DNA of 64,000 nt from Terebella lapidaria (Eukaryota > Annelida > Polychaeta > Terebellida > Terebellidae), in assembly GCA_949152475.1 (NCBI GenBank), contig OX424556.1, positions 11,900,664-11,964,663 on the forward strand, read 5' to 3'. Shown piece after piece: positions 33,854 to 46,286 of the stretch (positions within the stretch are counted from its first letter, which is position 1; every line of letters starts with the position of its first letter). Made by a program: the position numbers and the translations under genes. The notes below the pieces were generated by a model. That model did no database searches. It had not been told where the DNA came from and worked only from the letters and a program-made list of their open reading frames with translations.

Positions 33854-36800
33854 CTGGAAAATATGAAAGATTCATTCAGTTAATTAACAAAATTTATGTG
33901 AATTGGTGGAGGAAATTGTGATCACATCTTGAATGACACTCACTACATAATTATGTTCAAGGGAAACATAATGGTGTGTTGTTTAACATTCTGAGTTCAA
34001 TGAACATCATTTTATTTTCATCACAGTTGGTTACCATTTTACTGGTAATTTTACACCAGTCCATACTTCCCTTCACGAACTTCTGTTAGGAGTAGTGTAC
34101 TTTACACATGCATAACTTGTAAACTTTTTTAATGTTGGTGTGCATGTACTCCGTGTTTTTGAACAACACTACACTTAATCTGTTTTTGGGTCACCGCCAT
34201 GCCTGGTCCTGATGTTATGTAATGCGTCTTTTATAAAAGTGAATGCTTGAAATGATAAAAAGACACTGTATTCACAGGACCATGGAGTGTCTTCTGTCCC
34301 ACTACCAGCGAAAACATCCAAGAAATGCGATGTTTGCTCATTAATGTGTACAATTCCCATGTAAAGGAAATGCTTCTGGCCACTGACATATAATTATTTA
34401 CTTTTACAAGTTACAACAGCTTGAGATGGTTTCTGCGCACAATAAACTTACCTATATGTAACTATCAGAGAATAACATTTACTGGAAACGATGAATATGA
34501 TCCAAAAGCTTTTGCCAGTGATGTGACCCTATTTGGAAGTTTAGACCCTGTTCTTCCAGGTTCCTGTCCTGCGTCTGACATGACCAAGTTGACAACCCAG
34601 CAGTTATATAGAACTTCCCTTACCTGTTGCTGCGTGCCTGTCCTCAAATCCCCCCTCCCCACCCCTTTAAATCTACCTGTCCCTGCCTGCATAGTAACAT
34701 ACCTCCACTGTCAGCCAACTAGCCACTGCTAAGCCACTTAGCTGGTAACAAAATCAGCCTGGTTTCAATGTTCACAGAGCGCTATGAATATTCATGAGCT
34801 TGTAGCAGCCTGTTTCCCTTTGAGCTGGAGTGGACTGCTATACACAAATATATGTGTGGCCAGGGGGCAGAGTCTCCACTGCCTCCCACTCTGCGCAGTT
34901 AGCGGCCCACAGGACTGCCACAAGTTTGTACAGGACCCAGACATTCCTCCTGAGGATCGAGGTGTCATGCTTGAAAAGTTCCGTTAGAAGTCCCCCTCCT
35001 ATCCAACACCACCCAGCCATCCAACAAGTGGCAGGCTTCTTGCTTGGCTGACTCCACACTCAGCCCCCCAGGCGCTCTGTATTCACACAGGGGAAAACTT
35101 TTCCCTTTTATGATCAGCCAGCATGATCACTACAAACACACAATATATGCGCACTCAACAGCCCAACCATTTTATCAGGTAGAATTTCTCAGAACTAGTT
35201 CACACAGGGGGAAATGTAACCTAAGGATCTACATACCTGTACTTGTGATCTTACTTCAACTTAATGACCATTCACTCATAGACTTACCTTAAAACAATTG
35301 CTCCTTAATGGCTTTAACTAACTGATTTATTATCCCAAACATATCTAGGTAATAACCCACACCAATATCCCAGTCTTCATTTAGGGAAACGTCATCACAT
35401 TCGATGATTCGATTTCGAGTCATATTTGATCATTTTTTGAGTGCCAAGCATTTAATTGATCCAGATCTATAAAATTCATTTATGAGGAAATTTTGAATTC
35501 AGAATACCCATTAATATGAAGACATATAAGTAGCCCAGAACACATCAGATCAATTTAGCTTTAATATCCTGTGAATTGCAATTTTATGCCCTGAAAGGCA
35601 CCAAACGAAATTGAATGGGTACAAACCCAAGCAGATTAAGACAGATCAATTAGTAACTATCCGGTACATGGACGAGCCCATAATACACATACAATAGGCA
35701 AGTGATGTGTGTCTAATACCGATATTCATTCAATAATATATTACTCTATACACCAATTTGCTAACACTGAATACTGGACCTTACCACTGCTTACTGGTAT
35801 ATATTGCACCCACTATTGAATCAGCACATAACATGCATAACATTTCAGAAGGATTATACAAGTCCCTGTAGACTATTCACCAGTACATATACTGTAACAT
35901 AATGAACATGAGACAAAAATCTGTTGGTATAAAGACCTAAGCTCAGGCAGAGATAGCTAAAGAAAACTTTTCCTTATTCACTTTGCTGAATGTACACTTT
36001 AATGTGACAGAGTAATTCAGTTCCTCTTTCTACAAACAAGTGACCTAAATAAACTCTTGACTGAATATGCGGTTCCCAGAATCGAGTTACTGTACCTTTC
36101 AGAGCCACGGGGCGTGAGGTCTTCCTACCTTCACTCGACTAATGATACATCCAATATGTGATCACTTATTTTGGTGATCAAGTCCAAGACAAAGTATTAG
36201 GTGGATTTGATCCTTATCTGGGGTCCCAGCCACTGGTTAATAATGTCGCAGCCTAGTCGCTGGGTACTTGAATGATTTCCACAATCTGTTGGCTATGTCC
36301 CAACAAGTCCCTTGGGACCCGACAACATGCGGGGCAGGGGGGTGTGCAACAGGCTACAAAGTCCTCTACAGGCCCATGCAGGCTTGGAAATGTGGGAACA
36401 ACCTCTGTGTGTACATACTGAAGCTGTATACAAGAGCAAACAAGGGGTCTCGCTCACATACACAGTGCTTGACATGAGTGGATTGGGTTAGATATTGTCC
36501 CAGCGCCGGGGCCGGCTGGCTGATCAATGCTATAAGCTGGGTCACCACTCCAAGCCTAAAGTTGACTCTCTCTCCCGCACTTGCGGATCTGCCTGGGCAC
36601 ACACAGCCTGGCGTTTTTTCACCAGTGCAGACTTTGTGTCACACTGTTCAGGGAAATCCAATCATTACACTTTCTGGCAGTCACATACACACAAAAGCGC
36701 CGTAAATAAAGTTGTCATCACAATTAACGGCGAAAGTCTCTTGACTGTGATGTCAAGTTCATATATAGCATGTGAATAGTACATGCATGGTACATAATTT

Positions 36801-38489
36801 ATATACTGGCATTCCAACACCATTTAAATGAAATGTAAAGCGAATTCCTTATGAGTGGAACAAACAGATGTCAAAACTCCCCATTTATTTACAGCACTGG
36901 ACCAGAAATACATAGGTATTTCTGACTGGACATGATCACTTCAAACTCCCTGAAGTGATGTCATCTGATTCCTGCTTACCTCACGCCTTTTCATATTTTC
37001 TATTCATTCAGTTTCTGTCATACTGGTAATCATTATCCATTTCCAGAATCTAGTGGCTGTAACTTTCAATTAAAGCTACAAGGTCAAATACGGCCTTGTA
37101 TCAGCCAACAGAAGGTCATAAGTTGAAGAATAACATGTGAACAAAATTAATGTTTTCAAGGAAACAAGATCAGCTACGGGCACTCAGGCAGAAATGGGTT
37201 TCTGCTACAAAGGTATTCCTTCAAGTTTGAAACTGAAACTGAAGGATTGAAACATGGGCTTCCCCACTCTCAAGAGACAATACAGAATACAGACTGCTGA
37301 AGTTGATTTCGTCTAACACACATCATCACAAAGGCTTTTTCTAACATCCCCATAATTGACAAATTCATAATGTGCCAAAATTACAAGTCTACTTGAATTT
37401 CAGCTGAATTATTCTAGTCGAAACACCTCGAAATATACTTTATTTTCTTACAATTTATAAGTTCTTGGAGTGCATCATCATGTTTGTGTTCCAACAATTA
37501 TCATGATAAATAAAATGTAGAGTGTAAGTTCATACATGTTTTATCATTTCTTCAAAATACAATCAAAGTTATGCCCATGCAACACATTCCCACTGTGGGA
37601 AGTCATGCTTGAATATCGTTCATCGGAGCAAGTTACTGTACCTGTAGAATCAGTGCCAATATGGGCAGGTATTGGCGCCACAAATCAGCGCCATCAGAAA
37701 CACATACCCTAAGGTTTTCTTGTGCCAGTTTTTAACCAGTCATAGTCTGCTCTCAGAATAAACCACAAGATCTTGTAAACATGTGACTGCATGAACCTAA
37801 TAGACCAGCATCTATATTTTCTCAATTTCTCTGTAGCTAATACCCACATTTATTTCTATTCTGGCACCACAAGACAGTGTTGATGAAATAAAATGTTTGT
37901 CAGAGTGACTGTGATTAGTTGCTTAGTATCAGTTGAGACAAATAAAATGATGATTCCAGACCATCAACGATCACATCTAAATCTTGGATCAGAACAGGAC
38001 AGTGCGACAACTCCTGAGTGTGCTGTATATTTCAGGCACTGCTTTCTGTCAAGATCGATGTGGTAAAAATTATTTAAAGGATCAAACTCAACAAAACAAG
38101 GGTGGTGCAGTATGTATCTACAAAATTGCATGAACAATGTCAGATGGGAAAATCAGGACCGGAGAGGAGTTCCAGTTTACACAATCGCCGGTTTGTACAG
38201 ATTCAGATTTCACTGAACAACATCTACCTCGGGCATATTTACGGAAAACTGGTCATGACAACAGTCAAACCTATTAAATGAAACTTGATTATAGAAATAT
38301 GTCCTGGGCATGTCTTTGCCTATGTTTGCCTGGATATGAATGGCACTCCTACATACATATGCTCGCACAGCACTATCCCATTTGTGTGAGCAAAAGTTTA
38401 TGATTTTGATGAATACTAGAACAGATTCATGGTATCAGAGATTCATGTTATAGTAAAGTACAAAACTAGACATCAAGGCCTAAAGATGC
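33854..38489 (-). other. Upstream or intron DNA of the 881-residue gene
   Basis: No coding exon is convincing on either strand. Several strong minus-strand donor sequences are present: ATAG|GTAAGT ending its exon at 34452, ACAG|GTAAGG at 34624, TAAG|GTAAGT near 35288, and GTGAG|GTAAGC near 36979. These could be alternative leader exons joined to the acceptor at 33854. Somewhat GC-richer patches at 34560-35060 and 36290-36700 are candidate leader or promoter regions. The rest is AT-rich and unique. Confidence 0.4.
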
Positions 38490-39294
38490 CTTGGAGAATT
38501 TCGTGTGCAGCTCTTTTAGTACCTAGCATATATCCCTCAAACACTTGTCTAGAGTCATGATGCATTTGAAAACGTCCAAGGTCAAAGTTGAACCGACATA
38601 CCACTTGAACATCTTTGTCTAGGGCGACGAGTTTGAAAGTAATGTCTGTTCTGCTGTATGATGCACCATTTCTGAGATATCGAAGACAATGAAATATGGT
38701 GACTCAGCAGAAAAATTTTAGGCCAAGGTCAAAGTATATCCTCAATACCCATACAATGTAAGACATGTTTGTCAAGGGCAAGCTGTGCAATGAGTCCAAA
38801 AATATTGTCCGTTTCACTCTATGATCATGATGATGCACCCTGTTCGGAGATATCGACAAAAATGGAAAATGCCAACTCAGCAAAAAAAATTCTGATCAAA
38901 GTCTGAGTTCATCTTTGATACCCCTTAGATAAGTTTGTCTTGGATGACAATTCCGAAAAAAAAGTCTGTTTCACTCTGCGGTGCTCCGTTTCTGAGATAT
39001 CGACTAAAATGAAGACTGAGCAACAAAAATTCAGGTCAAGGTCAAAGTTCACGCCTAATACCCCTCAAACATCTTTTTCCAGATCAATGAGTCCATAACT
39101 CACATCCGTTTGACTCTACGACACACCGTTTTCGAGATATCGACGGAAATTAAAAATGCCGACTCAGCAAAAAAACTCAGGTCAAGGTCAAAGTACATCC
39201 ATAACACATGTTTGTCTAGGGCCACGACCCCGAAAACAATGTCCGCTTCGCTCTACAAGGCACCGCTTTTGAGATATCAATGGAAAATGAAAAA
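38490..39294 (-). repeat. Reversed ~130-bp units (GATATCTCGGAAACGG type)
   Basis: The minus strand carries five to six diverged units with TTTCATTTTCGTCGATATCTC, GTAGAGTGAAACGGAC and GGGGTATT, as at 16040-17250. They abut the array that starts at 39295. Confidence 0.75.
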
Positions 39295-41151
39295 TTAGCC
39301 CAATGGGCTAGTAAGGTTACCGGAGAAATATACAGAGTTAAGCCGAGAAAGTTGAAAGTCAAATTCAAGGTGACCACTGAAATCGCCATATCTCTAACCT
39401 TGAAAATGGGATCAAAGGTTAAATTCTAGATCACCAAACTATTCAGCATACATCATTTCCTATATGTTCACTTTGGACCCCTAAGCTGTAAATTTGATAA
39501 TAAGCGAGATATAAGCCATTTTGTCCTGTTGACCTTGAAAATGAGGTCAAAGGTCAAATTCAAGGTCATTAGAATTTTCAGCATATATCATTTCCTATAT
39601 GTTCACAATTAATTCCTAAGCTGTAAAGTCGCTAATAAGCAAGATATTGGCCATTTTGTCCTGTGACCTTGAAAATAGGTCAAAGGTCAAATTCAAGGTC
39701 ATGAGCATTTTCAGCATATCATTTCCTATATGTTCACAATTGATTCCTAAGCTGTAAAATCGCTAATAAGCAAGATATTGGCCATTTTGTCCTGTGACCT
39801 TGAAAATAGGCAAAGGTCAAATTCAAGGTCACGAGCATTTTCAGCATATATCATTTCCTATATGTTCACAATTGATTCCTAAGCTGTAAAGTCGCTAATA
39901 AGCAAGATATTGGCCATTTTGTCCTGTGACCTCGAAAATGAGGTCAAAGGTCAAATTCAAGGTCACGAGAATATTCAGCATATATCATTTCCCACATGTT
40001 CACAATTGATTCCTAAGCTGTAAAGTCGATAATAAGCAAGATATCAGCAATTTTGTCCTGTGACCTTGGAAAAATGAGGTCAAAGGTCAAATTCAAGCAC
40101 ATCAAGGTCATGAGAATATTCTGCGTATATCATTTCCTATATGTTCACAATTGATTCCTAAGCTGTAAAGTCGATAATAAGCGAGATCTTAGCCATTTTG
40201 TCATGTGACCTTCAAAATGAGGTCAAAGGTCAAATTCAAGGTCATGAGAAAATTCAGCATATATCATTTCCTATATATCCACAATTGATTCCTAAGCTGT
40301 AAAATCGATAATAAGTGAGATATTAGCCATTTTGTCCTGTGACCTTGAAAATGAGGTCAAAGGTCAAATTCAAGGTCATGACAATAATCTGCATATATCA
40401 TTTCCAATATGTTCATAATTGATTCCTAAGCTGTAAAGTCGATAACAAGCGAGATATTAGCCATTTTGTCCTGTGACCTTGAAAATGAGGTCAAAGGTCA
40501 AATTCAAGGTCATCAGAATATTCAGCATATATCATTTCCTATATATGTCCACAATTGATTCCTAAGCTGTAGAGTCGATAATAAGCGAGATATAAGCCAT
40601 TTTGTGCTCTGACCTTGAAACTGAGGTCAGAGGTCAAATTCAAGGTCACGAGAATATTCAGCATATATCATTTCCTATATGTCCACAATTGATTCCTAGT
40701 CTCTAATCTCAATATCAAGTGAGATATTAGGCATAATGTGTCCCATTATAAAGCATAGGAGAATTTAACATGGGAAAGTCCCATTTGGGCCCAGTTTGGG
40801 CCAAAATGGCCCACTTCGAGCGATTCAAGCGCAACGAAATTTATAGACATCATAGGAGTACATACAAGGAGTCTTATGTATCAAAAAGAAAAAAAGTTAC
40901 TGAACAGATTTTGAGAAAATGGCCGCCAAAGTCCAAAATCAGGCATTTTTCGTCGAAAACGGCTGCCATTTTGAAAAAAATGCGAAAATCAAAAAACTAC
41001 CTCCTTCTTGAATTATTTTTGAGTATTTTTGTGCAAAATTTCAGAAAAATTTGCCCGTAAACAAAAAAGATAAAAATGTGGACGACGACGACGACGGACG
41101 ATGGACGCAACGCCATGCCAATAGGTTATCGGACCATAGGTCCGGTAACCT
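39295..41151 (+). mobile_element. Array unit E1, hairpin-ended element
   Basis: Begins TTAGCCCAATGGGCTA, then AGGTTACCGGAG. It contains about nine core units of ~135 bp with AGGTCAAAGGTCA and TTCAAGGTCA, then a CCCATTTGGGCCC / AAAATGGCCGCC tail block, a GACGAC microsatellite and a 29-nt hairpin at 41123-41151 (arms AGGTTATCGGACC and GGTCCGGTAACCT, loop ATA). The next unit follows after six A residues. Confidence 0.75.
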
Positions 41152-41157
41152 AAAAAA

Positions 41158-42425
41158 TTAGGCCAAGGGCCGAAGATAGGTTACCGGACAATGTTTAATA
41201 TTTTAGATGTTAGCCAGGTCAGTGGTTGAATTCAGGGTCAAGAGAATATTCAGCATATATAACATTAGGCATATATCATGTCCACAGTTGATTGCTAAGC
41301 TGTGAATTCAATAATCAGAGAGATATTAGCAATTTTGTGCTGTGGCCTTGAAAATGAAGGGGCGTAGGTCGAATTCAAGGTCATCAAAATATTCAATGTA
41401 TATCATTTTCTATATCATGTCCACAATTGATTCCCAAGCGATACAGTCAATAGAGGAGCAAGATATGAGCCAGTTTGTCCTGTGACCTTGAAAATGAGGT
41501 CAGAGGCCAAATTCAAGGTCCCGAGAATATTCAGCATATATCATCTCCTATATGTCCACAATTGATTCCTAAGCTGTGAAATCGATAATAAGTGAGATAT
41601 TAGCCATTTTGTCCTGTGACCTTGAAAATGAGGTCAAAGGTCAAATTCAAGGTCATGACAATAATCTGCATATATCATTTCCTATATGTTCATATTTGAT
41701 TGCTAAGCTGTAAAGTCGATAACAAGCGAGATATTAGCCATTTTGTCCTGTGACCTTGAAATGAGGTCGAAGGTCAAATTCAGGGTCATTGGAATATTCA
41801 GCATATATCATTTCCTATATGTCCACAATTGATTCCTAAGCTGTAGAGTCGATAATAAGCGAGATATATGCCATTTTGTCCTGTGACCTTGAAAATGAGG
41901 TCGAGGGTCAAATTCAAAGTCATCAGAATATTCAGCATATATCATTTCCTATATGTCCACAATTGATTCCTAGTCTCTAATCTCAATATCAAGTGAGATA
42001 TTAGGCATAATGTGTCCCATTATAAAGCATAGGAGAATTTAACATGGGAAAGTCCCATTTGGGCCCAGTTTGGGCCAAAATGGCCCACTTCGAGCGATTC
42101 AAGCGCAACGAAATTTATAGACATCATAGGAGTACATACAAGGAGTCTTATGTATCAAAAAGAAAAAAAGTTACTGAACAGATTTTGAGAAAATGGCCGC
42201 CAAAGTCCAAAATCAGGCATTTTTCGTCGAAAACGGCTGCCATTTTGAAAAAAATGCGAAAATCAAAAAACTACCTCCTTCTTGAATTATTTTTGAGTAT
42301 TTTTGTGCAAAATTTCAGAAAAATTTGCCCGTAAACAAAAAAGATAAAAATGTGGACGACGACGACGACGGACAATGGACGCAACGCCATGCCAATAGGT
42401 TATCGGACCATAGGTCCGGTAACCT
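41158..42425 (+). mobile_element. Array unit E2
   Basis: Begins TTAGGCCAAGGGCC and ends in a 29-nt hairpin at 42397-42425. The segment around its 3' half repeats the end of E1 at a fixed offset of 1274 bp with almost no differences. One visible change is GACGATGGAC against GACAATGGAC. Confidence 0.75.
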
Positions 42426-42431
42426 AAAAAA

Positions 42432-43966
42432 TTAGGCCAAGGGCCGAAGATAGGTTACCGGACAATGTTTAATATTTTAGATGTTAGCCAGGTCAGTGGT
42501 TGAATTCAGGGTCAAGAGAATATTCAGCATATATAACATTAGGCATATATCATGTCCACAGTTGATTGCTAAGCTGTGAATTCAATAATCAGAGAGATAT
42601 TAGCAATTTTGTGCTGTGGCCTTGAAAATGAAGGGGCGTAGGTCGAATTCAAGGTCATCAAAATATTCAATGTATATCATTTTCTATATCATGTCCACAA
42701 TTGATTCCCAAGCGATACAGTCAATAGAGGAGCAAGATATGAGCCAGTTTGTCCTGTGACCTTGAAAATGAGGTCAGAGGCCAAATTCAAGGTCCCGAGA
42801 ATATTCAGCATATATCATCTCCTATATGTCCACAATTGATTCCTAAGCTGTGAAATCGATAATAAGTGAGATATTAGCCATTTTGTCCTGTGACCTTGAA
42901 AATGAGGTCAAAGGTCAAATTCAAGGTCATGACAATAATCTGCATATATCATTTCCTATATGTTCATATTTGATTGCTAAGCTGTAAAGTCGATAACAAG
43001 CGAGATATTAGCCATTTTGTCCTGTGACCTTGAAATGAGGTCGAAGGTCAAATTCAGGGTCATTGGAATATTCAGCATATATCATTTCCTATATGTCCAC
43101 AATTGATTCCTAAGCTGTAGAGTCGATAATAAGCGAGATATATGCCATTTTGTCCTGTGACCTTGAAAATGAGGTCGAGGGTCAAATTCAAAGTCATCAG
43201 AATATTCAGCATATATCATTTCCTATATGTCCACAATTGATTCCTAAGCTGTAGAGTCAATAATAAGCGAGCTATAAGCCATTTTGTGCTCTGACCTTGA
43301 AACTGAGGTCAGAGGTCAAATTCAAGGTCACGAGAATATTCAGCATATATTATTTCCTATATGTCCACAATTGATTCCTAAGCTGTAGAGTCGATAATAA
43401 GCGAGATATAAGCCATTTTGTGCTCTGACCTTGAAACTGAGGTCAGAGGTCAAATTCAAGGTCACGAGAATATTCAGCATATATCATTTCCTATATGTCC
43501 ACAATTGATTCCTAGTCTCTAATCTCAATATCAAGTGAGATATTAGGCATAATGTGTCCCATTATAAAGCATAGGAGAATTTAACATGGGAAAGTCCCAT
43601 TTGGGCCAAAATGGCCCACTTGGAGCGATTCAAGCGCAACGAAATTTATAGACATCATAGGAGTACATATCAGGAGTCTTATGTATCAAAAAGAAAAAAA
43701 GTTACTGAACAGATTTTGAGAAAATGGCCGCCAAAGTCCAAAATCAGGCATTTTTCGTCGAAAACGGCCGACATTTTGAAAAAAATGCGAAAATCAAAAA
43801 ACTAAAAAATACCTCCTTCTTGAATTATTTTTAAAGATTTTTGTGCAAAATTTCAGAAAAATTCGCCCATAAACAAAAAAGCTAAAAATGTGGACGACGA
43901 CGACGACAACGGACGACGGACGCAACACCATGCCAATAGGTTATCGGACCATAGGTCCGGTAACCT
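42432..43966 (+). mobile_element. Array unit E3
   Basis: Begins TTAGGCCAAGGGCC after an A run. Its first ~800 bp are nearly identical to E2. It then has extra ~133-bp core units and a more diverged tail, and ends in a 29-nt hairpin at 43938-43966. Confidence 0.75.
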
Positions 43967-45125
43967 AAAAATTAGGCCAAGGGCCAAAGATATGTTACCG
44001 GACAATGTTTGATATTTTAGGTGTTAGCCAGGTCACTGGTTGAATTCAAGGTCAAGAGAATATTCAGCATATATAACATTAAGCATATATCATGTCCACA
44101 GTTGATTGCTAAGCTGTAAGTTCAATAATCAGAGATATATTAGCAATTTTATGCTGTAGCCTTGAAAATGAAGAGGCAAAGGTCAAATTCAAGGTCATCA
44201 AAATATTCAGTGTATATCATTTTCTATATCATGTATATCATGTCCACAATTGATTCCCAAGCCATACAGTCAATAGAGGAGCAAGATATGAGCCAGTTTG
44301 TCCTTGGACCTTGGAAATGAGGTCAGAGGTCAAATTCAAGGTCACAAGAATATTCAGCATATATCATTTCCTATATGTCAACAATTGATTCCTAAGCTGT
44401 AAAATCGATAATAAGTGAGATATTAGCCATTTTGTCCTGTGACCTTGAAAATGAGGTCAAAGGTCAAATTCAAGGTCATGACAATAATCTGCATATATCA
44501 TTTCCTATATGTTCATAATTGATTGCTAAGCTGTAAAGTCGATAATAAGCGAGATATAAGCCATTTTGTCCTGTAACCTTGAAAATGAGGTCGAAGGTCA
44601 AATTCAAGGTCATCAGAATATTCAGCATATATCATTTCCTATATGTCCACAATTGATTCCTAAGCTGTAGAGTCGATAATAAGCGAGATATAAGCCATTT
44701 TGTGCTCTGACCTTGAATCTGAGGTCAGAGGTCAAATTCAAGGTCATCAGAATATTCAGAATATATCATTTCTTATATGTCCACAATTGATTCCTAAGCT
44801 GTAGAGTCGATAATAAGCGAGATATAAGCCATTTTGTGCTCTGACCTTGAAAGTGAGGTCAGAGGTCAAATTCAAGGTCACGAGAATATTCAGCATATAT
44901 CATTTCCTATAGGTCCACAATTGATTCCTAGTCTCTATTCTCAATATCAAGTGAGATATTAGGCATAATGTGTCCCATTATAAAGCATAGGAGAATTTAA
45001 CATGGGAAAGTCCCATTTGAGCCGAGTTTGGGCCAAAATGGCCCACTTCGAGCGATTCAAGCGCAACGAAATTTATAGACATCACAGGAGTACATATGAG
45101 GAGTGTTATTTATCAAAAAGAAAAA

Positions 45126-46170
45126 TTAGCCCAAAGGCTAAGATAGGTTACCGGACAATTTTGGTTTGGCCATGGCAGCATTGGCAGGTAACAGACCTTG
45201 AGATTTACCAATCAAGGTTCGCAGTGTAAACATATGACCTTGGGATTTACCAATCAAGGTCATACGTATGAACTTCGATGTAACCATTACATGTATGTGT
45301 GCGGCATTTGATATTCTATATGTTGGGTGGAATCGTTTAGGCCGCTCAGGTCAATTTACACATTCCAAGTCAGACATTTGGCACTCAAGGTCATCTGACG
45401 TCAAGTTTAAGATCATCATTAGTTGTGTCATATATGTCTTCCTATATGTTCATAATGCAAACATGAGCTCTATCTGCAAGCATTTCATCTACAAAGGCAA
45501 ATCTGGGCATTTTTTGACCCCAAAATGGCTGTTTTGACCTTTCAAGGTCATCGAAGGTCAAATTCAAGGTCACCACACAAGTCGCCATATATGACTTCCC
45601 ATTTGAAAGTGCCAATTTCTAAGCTCTATCTTCAAGCGTTCTATGAGTACAGTCAGGACAGCTCCCATTATGAAGGAAGAAAGTGCCGAAAATTTTCTAA
45701 GTCCAAAATTTTTTTCAAAGGGTGAAAAAATTTTTTTGCCCTAGAAATGGCCCAAAATGGATAGTAATGCGATTTGGGGCGAAAAAAAATTTTTTCGCCG
45801 ACCCGCCAAAAATTCAAAATGGCCGCCACACGGAAACCGGCAGATTTAGGGCAACCAAACTTATACATATCACAGAGGTATATGAGGGGAATCTTTTGAA
45901 ACCAAAAACTCAAAACTGATCAGACAGTTTTTGAGAAAATGGCCGTCAAAGTCCAAAATTGAGCGTTTTTCGACAAAAACGGCCGCCATTTTGAAAAAAA
46001 TGCGAAAATCAAAAAACAAAAAAATACCTCCTTCTCAAAATATTTTTAGGCATTTTTGTGCAAAATTTCAGAAAGATTCGATCGTTAACTTTAAAGATAA
46101 AAATGTTAACGCCGGACGGACGGACGCAACGCCATGCCAATAGGTTATCGGACCAAAGGTCCGGTAACCT
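45126..46170 (+). mobile_element. Nested element B1
   Basis: Starts TTAGCCCAAAGGCTAAG, a small hairpin-forming end, then AGGTTACCGGACAATTTTGG. It ends in a 29-nt hairpin at 46142-46170. It sits in the A run of E4: the uninterrupted copy at 43690-43710 reads CAAAAAGAAAAAAAGTTACTG across the point where B1 is inserted. The core has one TTTGACCTTTCAAGGTCATC block and a GGCCGCCA-rich block. Confidence 0.75.
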
Positions 46171-46286
46171 AAAAAAGTTACTGAACAGATTTTGAGAAAA
46201 TGGCCGCCAAAGTCCAAAATCAGGCATTTTTCGTCGAAAACGGCCGCCATTTTGAAAAAAAATGCGAAAATCAAAAAACTAAAAAA

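Noticed and set aside
40770-45229. Repeated 60-96-codon frame (beginning MGKSHLGPVWAKMAHFERFK) at 40770, 42044, 43611 and 45002
   Set aside because: The frames occur only inside the tail block of the repeat elements. They are kept because the copies are nearly identical, not because of codon constraint, and they resemble no protein.
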